Positions 57,212 through 64,000 of a stretch of 64,000 nt of DNA are shown here, piece after piece. The notes under the pieces were generated by a model. The model had not been told where the DNA came from, ran no database searches, and saw nothing but the letters and a program-made list of their open reading frames with translations. Origin of the DNA: Candidatus Binatia bacterium (GTDB lineage Bacteria > Desulfobacterota > Binatia > UBA12015); NCBI GenBank assembly GCA_029243485.1, contig JAQWRY010000056.1:21842-85841 (forward strand), read 5' to 3'. Numbering within the stretch: the first letter of the stretch is position 1; every line of letters starts with the position of its first letter. Both the position numbers and the translations under genes were made by a program.

Positions 57212-57282
57212 CCCGGGCCACCTTCCACGATCGCCGAATCCGCCCGTTTTGAATCGGGCCGCCTACGGACCAGTTTTCCGGG

Positions 57283-57880
57283 ATGCAGCGACCCCTGGTG
57301 CGGGCACTTCTGCTCGTGGCCGCATGTACGACGGCTGCTCCCGACAGGCCCCCTCCGATGGTTCCGACACGAATCACTCGTCGGAGCCGATGCCGCGCCG
57401 GAAGAGCTTTCGGGGAACTAGGGAGTGCTCGACATGGTCGCTGCTCTCGCGTGGGTGCGCGAAAACATCGCCGCGTTCGGCAAGAACCCCGACAACGTGA
57501 CGATCTTTGGTGAATCTGCCGGAGGTCGTGACGTGATCGCGCTTCTGCGCGCGCCGGCGGCGCGAGGGTTGTTCCACCGCCCGGTCTCGCAGAGCGGGGG
57601 CCTGCGGTCGGTCTCGCTCGCGGAAGCCGAGAACTTCACCGATGATGCGACACCGGGCTTGCCCGGTAGCTCGAACGAGACTCTCCTCGCGCTCGTCGTT
57701 GCGAACGGCGACGCCGCGGACTGGTTGGCCGCGAAGCAGAAGGTGGCGGCCATGAGCGACGCCGAGGTTGAGCAGTACCTGCGTGGGTAGCCCGCCGAGC
57801 TTCTTTTGCGCTCGTACCGGCGCGACGATACGGAGGATCTGATCGACGTTCCGCAGATGTTCCCCGACGTCGCCGTCCTT
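57283..57880 (+). pseudogene. Type B carboxylesterase, N-terminal part deleted and interrupted
   Basis: ATG 57283 starts a signal-like segment (MQRPLVRALLLVAACTTAAP) that soon leaves frame. From about 57420 another frame reads LDMVAALAWVRENIAAFGKN then PDNVTIFGESAGGRDVIALL, with the esterase nucleophile elbow G-E-S-A-G-G intact, RAPAARGLFHRPVSQSGG, and a helical stretch to TAG 57788-57790. Sensible text continues past that stop (AELLLRSYRRDDTEDLIDVP). About 150 residues between signal and elbow, and the C-terminal half with the catalytic His, are absent. Relic of a ~530-residue esterase. Confidence 0.8.
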
Positions 57881-58274
57881 CATGGTTCTCGACACGACCG
57901 CAGGTGGCGGTCTCCGCATGTCGACGGAGACCACCCAGGAGGAAGACGTCTACAACGCGGCCCGCGAGGACCTGCGCCTCGGAACCGACGAAGAGCGCTG
58001 CGCGTTCTTCCGACAACTCGATCGCCGGAGCAGCCGCTCGCACGACGCCCTCTGGCCCGCGGGCTGTTCGCCGAAACAGGGTGGGGGCCTCCACCATTCA
58101 GCGGAATCGGTAGGGACTTTTTTTAATCTCGGCGGTTTCTTTAACCGTCACTGTCGTCGCGCCCCGATCGTGCACATCAGCCCGCGTCTCGCCGTCGGGC
58201 AGGTCGAGTTACGGGGGGGCCTTTCCTCGAAGTCCGGCTTTATCACGGCCAAGCGCTCTCACTGGTACAGGGGT
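57881..58274. other. Gap with a coding-like fragment and a repeat copy
   Basis: An open frame from ATG 57882 has protein-like composition for about 45 residues (LDTTAGGGLRMSTETTQEED then VYNAAREDLRLGTDEERCAF) but then becomes random; I do not recognise it. The right part carries the dispersed repeat (58157-58217). No complete gene is seen. Confidence 0.4.
58157..58217. repeat. Dispersed repeat, copy B
   Basis: Partner of 34774-34834 (50 of 61 bases identical). On the minus strand it reads LDLPDGETRADVHDRGATTV in one open frame, sharing the core ADVHDRGA with the other copy. Third-base differences suggest descent from a coding sequence. Confidence 0.45.
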
Positions 58275-58889
58275 CTACTGGCGCGTCGTAGGTGGTTTGG
58301 GTCTCGGCGCGGCTTGCTTCGAGAGGCCCATTTTGTCGAGTCGGTCGAGACGCGCCTGTGCGCGCCGGAAGTCCGGGTTGAGTTCGAGTGCTCGCAGGTA
58401 GGAGTGCGCCGCTTGTTTGAAGTTCTTCTTCTTGCCGTGCGCCATTCCGTGGTTGAAGTGCGCGGCGGCCGGGTCCTTCACGCCGTACTCGAGGCTCCGC
58501 TCGTAGTCGGCGATGGCGAGGTCGTAGTCTTTGCGTAGGAAGTGGCTGTTGCCCCGGGAGAGCACGGCTTCGGGTAGGTTGGGGGAACGGGCGAGCGCGT
58601 CGTTGAAGACCTTCATCGCCTCGTCCATGCGCGCGAGAGCATTCAGGATGATGCCCATGTTCACGAGCGTCGCGGCGTGGTCGCGGGTGGACAACTCTCC
58701 TGTGCGCAGGGCCTGCTTGCAGCTTTCTAGGGAGTCCGCCGCGCTTGATCGGGTGGATGCGTTGAGGAAGCAGTCGTGCGCATCCGAGTTTCCAAGGACG
58801 GTGATCGCGTTCGCACGGGCCCACTGCGGTGTCGCGACCGCGAGAGAGACGGCGAGGACGATGAGTGCCTTCAGGAGCACCTTTCGCAC
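58275..58889 (-). CDS. Exported TPR-repeat protein
   Basis: A 204-residue protein. GTG 58889 opens a signal peptide (VLLKALIVLAVSLAVATPQW) and the mature part contains three to four tetratricopeptide helices pairs: AATLVNMGIILNALARMDEA, PEAVLSRGNSHFLRKDYDLA, AAHFNHGMAHGKKKNFKQAA, PDFRRAQARLDRLDKMG. TPRs mediate protein contacts. It lies directly downstream of the ApbE relic on the same strand, 53 bases away, and may have belonged to that operon. Confidence 0.82.
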   Translation of the reverse strand: MRKVLLKALIVLAVSLAVATPQWARANAITVLGNSDAHDCFLNASTRSSAADSLESCKQALRTGELSTRDHAATLVNMGIILNALARMDEAMKVFNDALARSPNLPEAVLSRGNSHFLRKDYDLAIADYERSLEYGVKDPAAAHFNHGMAHGKKKNFKQAAHSYLRALELNPDFRRAQARLDRLDKMGLSKQAAPRPKPPTTRQ

Positions 58890-58942
58890 GCCCCGATGAT
58901 AGCACGACTTCGGGCCACCAGGGCCGCCTTTGCCGGGCCGGC

Positions 58943-59432
58943 TCATTTCGCGAGATTCTGCCGGAGGGACGCGGGGTCCGAGGGTCGGAAGTCCGTCGCC
59001 CGATCGAAGCCGGCGGTCGTCCAGAGTCCGCGTCGTCTCGGGCCTCTACGAGGGCCAGCCCCTGCGGGCCGAGAACGATGAGACTCGTGCTGAGTGCCTC
59101 GGCGACGCTGGCCCTTCGCGCGATGACGAACGCCAAACGCTCGCCGTCGACCGGCCTCCCGGATCGGGGGTCGATCACGTGCGAGTAGCGACGTCCGTCG
59201 ATCTCGGTGTTTCGACCAAAGGTGGCCGACGCTTTGCCCGAAGTCGAGAAGCCCCGAGTGAACGCCATGGCTTCGGAGATTGCCCGCGATGCGATCGAGC
59301 GCGAAACCCTTGGCGAGGCCGCCGAGGTCGATCGTCATGCCGGTCGGTAACCGGACAGAACCCGTGTCTCGGAGTTCGATCCGAGACGTCCCGATGCGAT
59401 CCTGGAAGGCGCCGTCGGCCATGAACGTCGCC
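58943..59432 (-). pseudogene. FAD:protein FMN transferase (ApbE) relic, fused to porin
   Basis: Pieces of ApbE in several frames: TSRIELRDTGSVRLPTGMTI then DLGGLAKGFALDRIAGNLRS and SGLLDFGQ in one; YSHVIDPRSGRPVDGERLAF and ASVAEALSTSLIVLGPQGLA in another; and the end TTAGFDRATDFRPSDPASLR in the first again, to TGA at 58943. The N-terminal half is missing and the start runs in frame out of the porin relic, so a deletion has fused the two genes. ApbE attaches FMN to target proteins such as NqrC. Confidence 0.8.
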
Positions 59433-60296
59433 CCCGCGGGCACGTGAAGCTGCGTGTTGTTGTACTCGTAGCGGAAGAACGGCAGCACCTGCTGCACCGG
59501 GTCTGAGAGGAACTATGGCAGGACGTTGTAGCCCACCTCCGCGTACACACCGAGCATCTGGTTCGCGATCGTCTCGTCGGCGTCGAACTCGCTGGCTTCG
59601 CGAAGTGCCGTCGTGAGCTCCCCGGCGTCGCTGAGCCAGCTGGCGGCGAACACTGAGCGGGCTTCGATGCCGCGCCAACGCCACTGGCCGTGTGCTTCCC
59701 AGATGGTCGTAAGAGCATTTGGAATGCGGACTTGAGACCCGCTACCGCTCCCCTGCGTCACGGTGGGGTCGGTCGTACCGTGTTCGAACTCGATCTCTGA
59801 GTTGAAGACGAGCCCGTCGTTGAACTTGTAGCCCGCGTAGAGGATGAGTCGCTGCGCGTCCGAACGCGTCTGGTCGACCGTAACGCCGCCGCTCGTGCGT
59901 ACGCGATTCGTCGTGGGCTTCCAGAAGACGATCTCGCCGTAGCCGCCGATGGAGAGACCGCGGTCGCGCTTGTAGACCTTCGATGCGGCCGGAGCGAGTC
60001 CGTACTGACCGGCAAGATCGATCAGCTCGGGAATCGTGAGGGCCGATTTCAACGAGTCGATGGTCTCGGCGACGACGTTGGTCTTGTTCTCTTGTTCGAT
60101 ACGCGCGCGTTCGGCCTCCGCCTTTTCTTTGACGGCGTCTTCGCGCAGGTTCTGGAGCTCGCCCTGCATCATCTTGAGCTGTTGTTCGAGAAGGCGGATC
60201 CGCTCCTTGGTGCCCGCGGCAAAGGCGGTGGGGGGAACGATCTGCAGAACGCAGAGCGCGACGAGCAGGATCAGGGGACCTCTTGCGGAGCTTCAT
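59433..60296 (-). pseudogene. Outer-membrane porin relic with coiled-coil N-terminus
   Basis: ATG 60296 begins MKLRK and one base slip later a signal peptide is readable (PLILLVALCVLQIVPPTAFA), followed by a coiled coil (RIRLLEQQLKMMQGELQNLR) and porin strands: RGLSIGGYGEIVFWKPTTN, RLILYAGYKFNDGLVFNSEI, EFEHGT, QMLGVYAEVGYNVLP. TAG at 59515-59513 then interrupts what reads as Y-N-V-L-P-(W)-F-L-S-D-P-V-Q-Q-V-L-P-F-F; after YNNTQLHVPAG the text joins ApbE. A full porin needs about 150 more residues. The coiled-coil porin type is common in this kind of outer membrane. Confidence 0.75.
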
Positions 60297-60590
60297 TCTG
60301 AGTTCCTAGGGCCGGACTCGATGCGTAAGTCGGGCAGTGGGCTCTGGGAACGATGCCGCGGGCCGCTTGGGGTTTGGGTGGGGGCTGCGCTCGGCTCGTC
60401 CCACGAGACATCGAGGTCGTGCCAGCGCAGGCCGGTGTTCCACGGGATCAGGACCAGCCGCCGGCAGCGTCGGCATTTCAGCTCGACACCATCGGGCCCC
60501 ACGCGCGCGAGCAGACTGCCGCAAGCGCACCGGCTCTCGGAGCCGTTCGGGCTTTCGGTCTTGATGTTCCTGGGGAGGGCATGAGTGCAG
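60293..60590 (-). pseudogene. Com-like zinc-finger protein remnant
   Basis: One minus-strand frame reads NIKTESPNGSESRCACGSLL then ARVGPDGVELKCRRCRRLVL and IPWNTGLRWHDLDVSWDE to about 60350. C-x-C-G ... E-L-K-C-x-R-C is the small zinc finger of the phage-Mu Com type. No ATG lies in this frame; GTG at about 60502 would drop the first Cys pair. It may be a short gene with an unusual start or a truncated one. A Fur-type site lies just upstream (60623-60637). Confidence 0.4.
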
Positions 60591-60622
60591 AAACGAAGCC
60601 GGAGAGTCCGTCCGAGAGAAAT

Positions 60623-60637
60623 TGATAATCATTTTCA
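60623..60637. promoter_or_regulatory. Near-consensus Fur box
   Basis: TGATAATCATTTTCA matches the 7-1-7 Fur consensus (TGATAAT-N-ATTATCA) at all but one position. It is 150 bases before the propeller/cytochrome gene (+) and just before the zinc-finger remnant (-), so it could make either one iron-repressed. The AT-rich island stands out in this GC-rich window. Confidence 0.7.
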
Positions 60638-60787
60638 TTTAGACTGTCAAGATCGGGCGGAGGCGCTTCTTGGCGCCGATTTTCTTTGAGAAACCTCTGG
60701 ACTCGGGCCGCGCGTCGCGGCAATCAGTCTATAGACCAACCAAATTCGCAGCGCTCGGGGGGGCGGTCACTGCGGGGAGGAGAATTC

Positions 60788-63700
60788 ATGTCTTGCCGCG
60801 CGATCCGTCTGTCTGTCGTCTCATCGATTCTGTCCATCTTCCTGTGGGTCCCGCACCTCGGTGCGCAGTGTGACCCGATCGACAACCCGTGCGATCCGTC
60901 GTTCTCGACCGAGACCCTCGATTGCTCGTCGGCGTATCCATCCGTGGGCACTGCGCCGATCACGTCGGCCGACCAGGGGTTCTTGAACTTCGGTGGGCCG
61001 CAGGTGACGCCCATGTTGCAGCTCAAGAAGGCGAAGGGCTCGCCGTACCGTCGACACGTCTGGGTGCTGAACAGCCTCAATCACGAGGTGTCGATTCTCA
61101 ACTGGGCCACACTCGACCGTGTGGCGAGTGTGAGGGTCGGGCTCGACCCGTCCTCGATTGCGCAGACCCGCGACGGCAAGCACGTTCTCGTCTCGAACTG
61201 GACGTCGGACACGATCAGCGTCATCGACACGATGACGCTGAACATTGTGAAGACGATCGAGTTGCGTGATGCCGACGGCCGACCTCTTCTCGCTGAGCCG
61301 ATGGGCATCGCCGTGAAGAAGGACGAGAAGGCCTACGTTGCTTCGTCGGCAACGAATCAGATTGCCGTGATCGACATCCCGACGCTGACGATTACGTCGA
61401 TGATCGATGTGCCGACCCGAGACCCGCGTTCGATCGTCCTCGATCGAAAGAGTCGGTTCCTCGCCGTGGCCGGGTTGTCGTCGGGGAATCGCACCGAGGT
61501 GGCGTACGACTTCTTCGACCAGAACCTCACGGGTCTGGGGGATCCGGGTGCTCCGATCACCGAGAACTGCGGTGGGCTCGCCGCGGCCAAGCCAGCGCTC
61601 TTCGACCCGACGCAGCCGGGCTACATGGACGCGAGCGATCCCGACTTCCGGGACGCCTTCAATTGCTTCGTCGGCGGCCGGATCAATGCGTTCCTAGCGG
61701 TTTCCGAGCCAATCGGCATCAACCCCCGCATTCCCGACTACGATGTCGTGATCATCGACACGAGCACGGACCAGATCGTCTCGACCAGCGCCGGGATGCC
61801 GGAGGACCCGGGCACCCTCAACTACGGCGTCGCGTTCAGCCGCAACGGCAAGAAACTCTACCTGGCCAATACCCACGCTCGGAACGACGAAGATTTCGGT
61901 GATCGCCCCTTCCGCAACCGCGTGACGGTTTTCGACGTCGATAAGTCGACTGGCGCCCTGTCGTGGGCGGGCACGCAAGACATCGACGTGGACCCGGGGG
62001 AGACGGAACCGAACGCCAGTTCTCGCGCCTCGACCCCGTACGCCCTGGTTTCCCTGTCGAACAAGCGGATCGCGGTCGCCGCGGCCGGTGCGGATCGAAT
62101 GGTTTTGATGGATGGGGATGGGGTCGTGGAGAGTCGCCTCGACGTCGGTCTCGTGCCGCGGGCTCTCGTGCGGGAAAGCAGTTCCCGCGTATTCGTCTTG
62201 AACGCCGCGAGCTTCACGGTCCAACGGTGGCACGCAAAGAAAGAGGAGCTGCTGGCCGAAGGATCGATCGGGGACAATCCGCTGCCGATGGAAGAGCGCC
62301 ACGGCTTTCACCTCATGAACTCCGACAAGTTCTCGACGAACCGATCGTTCTCCTGCGCGTCGTGTCATCCCGACGGCGACACCGATCAGCTCGTGTGGTT
62401 ACTCGATTGCAACGACGGCATCCGCGCGACGATGACGCTTCGCCAGGTGAAGGACACGTTCCCGCACCACTGGTCCGGCGACAAGTGCAACGGGAAGAAG
62501 ATCATGGAAGACGGCGTGTCGAACCTGTTCGGGCAGGGTGTTCCCCCGACTGCGTGCGATACCGATCTCACCTGGCAGTACATCGAGACGTTGCGCCAGC
62601 CGCCGCCGGCGGGTCGGCCGTCGGATGATGTGCTGTCTCCCGAGGCGCAGCTCGGTCTGCTCGTGACGAATCGGGCGCGGTACAAGGACTTCGTCGAGGG
62701 CGGGATCCCGTGCAACGGCGCACCACGTGACCCGATCGTCTGGCAACGATTGCTCGACCGGATGGGCGACCCCGCCCAGCAGTTCGTCGCTTTCGACCGG
62801 GCTTCGCTCACGCTGCAGGGCTCGCAGAACGCTTTTGCCGTCGGCGCCGACATGGAGAGTTGCGGCGTCGGGGGATGTCACGCGCAGCCGTTCTCGGGCA
62901 CCGGCACGCTGGAGGGAATCTTCCTCGGCGGCCTCTGTGCGAATCCCATCGAGCCGATCGAGGCGATCACGTTCCTCGGAGCCCATGACCGCTTCCTGAC
63001 CGAGGATGACGGCCGCGGCGGTCTGTACGACTGGCTCCTCGGGCTCGATCGCTACCGGCAGGACGTGGGCGCGACGGCCACGGGCCGCGTTCTCGACGAC
63101 TGGGGCGTGCCCCGCGCGAGCGCCGGTCTGAAGGGTTTCCTGTCGACGTTCTTCCGCCATCCGGAGCTCGAGTACAACGTGCCCGGCTCGCAGGGATTCG
63201 TCCTTACGGACGCGATTGAGCAGTTCATCCTGGAGCAGGCGAGTGGGCCGTCCGCGATCCTCGGTCGGCAGGCGACCGCGACGGTGTCGGATCCGCAGGT
63301 CGGTGCGACGACCTTGCTCCTCGGGGCGGCCGACGATGGCAAGATCCAGCTCCTCGCCGCCGGAGTGGCGGTCGGCGCGCAGGTGGATCTCGTCTACGAT
63401 CCGATGACCGGCGAGTTCGAGGGATCGGGCGTGCCGGGTGGCTCGATCTCGCTCGCGGCGTTGATTGCGTCGTTCTCCGGAGCGGACGCGGTGACCTTCA
63501 CCGGCGGTGCGCCGCTCGTAGGCGGTGCGCCTTTCTCGGTTGCGAAGGACGCCCAGCCCTTCCTCGTGTCGGTCACGAGGAGCAGCGGCTTCCCGGTCGC
63601 GTGTAGCGAGAACTACTCGCGGCAGCTGGCGGACTTCTTCACGACGGATACGAACGTCGCTCTTACGTTCACGGCGGCGAACGTGGATCCCGCGGCTACC

Positions 63701-63925
63701 GTCTTCGTAAACGGCGTGCCGACGGGTGCCTCGCCGTTCGAGACGACGCCGTTCAGCTTCGTCTGGGTGCTGCCGGCGGTGCCGGTGGACGCGGACACGC
63801 TCGTGTTTCAGTTTCAGAACCCGGGCGGTCTGATGTCGAACGAGCTCGGAGCGCCGGTGATCAAGCCGCCGGTTTCGGATCCCGAGGGGTTCGTTTCCGC
63901 AGTGGCCGAGGAGAAGGTCTCCTGA
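60788..63925 (+). CDS. Exported YVTN beta-propeller / cytochrome c fusion protein
   Basis: A 1045-residue exported protein. ATG 60788 follows GGGAGGAG and opens a signal peptide (IRLSVVSSILSIFLWVPHLG). Residues about 80-500 are YVTN-type propeller blades (NHEVSILNWATLDRVASVRV, HVLVSNWTSDTISVIDTMTL, NQIAVIDIPTLTITSMIDVP). Then SFSCASCHPDGDTDQLVW holds a canonical C-x2-C-H haem site, and ESCGVGGCHAQPFSGTG a C-x4-C-H site, in a cytochrome-c-peroxidase-like region. The C-terminal ~250 residues are beta-rich (Ig-like strands). The architecture suggests periplasmic or surface electron transfer or peroxide/metal redox work. It lies downstream of a Fur box; a truncated relative is at 27533. Confidence 0.85.
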   Translation: MSCRAIRLSVVSSILSIFLWVPHLGAQCDPIDNPCDPSFSTETLDCSSAYPSVGTAPITSADQGFLNFGGPQVTPMLQLKKAKGSPYRRHVWVLNSLNHEVSILNWATLDRVASVRVGLDPSSIAQTRDGKHVLVSNWTSDTISVIDTMTLNIVKTIELRDADGRPLLAEPMGIAVKKDEKAYVASSATNQIAVIDIPTLTITSMIDVPTRDPRSIVLDRKSRFLAVAGLSSGNRTEVAYDFFDQNLTGLGDPGAPITENCGGLAAAKPALFDPTQPGYMDASDPDFRDAFNCFVGGRINAFLAVSEPIGINPRIPDYDVVIIDTSTDQIVSTSAGMPEDPGTLNYGVAFSRNGKKLYLANTHARNDEDFGDRPFRNRVTVFDVDKSTGALSWAGTQDIDVDPGETEPNASSRASTPYALVSLSNKRIAVAAAGADRMVLMDGDGVVESRLDVGLVPRALVRESSSRVFVLNAASFTVQRWHAKKEELLAEGSIGDNPLPMEERHGFHLMNSDKFSTNRSFSCASCHPDGDTDQLVWLLDCNDGIRATMTLRQVKDTFPHHWSGDKCNGKKIMEDGVSNLFGQGVPPTACDTDLTWQYIETLRQPPPAGRPSDDVLSPEAQLGLLVTNRARYKDFVEGGIPCNGAPRDPIVWQRLLDRMGDPAQQFVAFDRASLTLQGSQNAFAVGADMESCGVGGCHAQPFSGTGTLEGIFLGGLCANPIEPIEAITFLGAHDRFLTEDDGRGGLYDWLLGLDRYRQDVGATATGRVLDDWGVPRASAGLKGFLSTFFRHPELEYNVPGSQGFVLTDAIEQFILEQASGPSAILGRQATATVSDPQVGATTLLLGAADDGKIQLLAAGVAVGAQVDLVYDPMTGEFEGSGVPGGSISLAALIASFSGADAVTFTGGAPLVGGAPFSVAKDAQPFLVSVTRSSGFPVACSENYSRQLADFFTTDTNVALTFTAANVDPAATVFVNGVPTGASPFETTPFSFVWVLPAVPVDADTLVFQFQNPGGLMSNELGAPVIKPPVSDPEGFVSAVAEEKVS

Positions 63926-64000
63926 TCCGCAGCGGCCGCCGCACGACCGAGGGGCGAGAGGCGGCCGCGGGGCCGCAGACGCGCTTAATAAACCAGGTAG

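Overview
The window is GC-rich DNA of a Gram-negative bacterium. The Gram-negative call rests on a porin relic, a TonB-receptor tail, lipoprotein signals and a near-consensus Fur box. The gene content is that of an aerobic heterotroph with a large catabolic repertoire: Rieske, P450 and PhyH oxygenases, haloalkane dehalogenase, many short-chain dehydrogenases (SDRs), amidohydrolases, MaoC/enoyl-CoA hydratase/thiolase enzymes and SnoaL-fold proteins. Such mixtures are common in deltaproteobacterial-grade lineages (Myxococcota, Binatota and relatives), but nothing here fixes the taxon. I see no rRNA, tRNA, CRISPR array, prophage or insertion sequence.

Layout. 1-9.8 kb: Rieske oxygenase (cut by the window edge), cyclase relic, ThuA-like protein, aldehyde dehydrogenase, Cys-rich protein, pseudouridine synthase, UPF0178 protein, PLP decarboxylase, and a coupled haloalkane dehalogenase/PhyH pair. 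10-22.3 kb: membrane proteins, broken SDR, truD, P450, broken sulfatase, lacZ, truncated transglutaminase-like gene, DUF1214 and DUF4404 proteins. 22.4-39.7 kb: O-antigen-ligase-like protein, TolB-like propeller, cold-shock protein, truncated YVTN propeller, SRPBCC protein, secreted lipoproteins, two amidohydrolase-2 proteins around an esterase, nitroreductase, three redox enzymes and a Coq4-like protein. 39.7-45.7 kb: a compact eight-gene catabolic operon (SDR, D-aminoacylase-like amidohydrolase, TetR, two SnoaL-fold proteins, enoyl-CoA hydratase, two MaoC-type proteins) behind a promoter overlapped by a perfect inverted repeat. 45.7-64 kb: zinc-ribbon protein, NADP-dependent reductase, cyclopropane synthase, DUF4212/SSS symporter pair, thiolase, methyltransferase, frameshifted SDR, DUF6607 lipoprotein, TPR protein, fused porin/ApbE relic, and a large YVTN-propeller/cytochrome-c protein downstream of a Fur box.

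The most striking property is gene decay. About twenty loci are relics, and several keep both the start and the end of the gene while the middle is deleted (GST, CMD/AhpD-like, SDR, FkbM, VOC, carboxylesterase). Others carry single nonsense changes or frameshifts (sulfatase, ankyrin protein, porin, poly-G SDR), or survive only as tails (TonB receptor, MscS, CARDB, ThuA). Between them lie full-length, motif-complete genes, so uniformly poor sequence quality is not an easy explanation, although single-base frameshifts should be checked against reads. No defence system or mobile element was found. The best candidates for something new are the decay pattern, the 39.8-45.7 kb operon with its operator, the eukaryote-like Cys-rich protein near 4.1 kb and the propeller/cytochrome protein.
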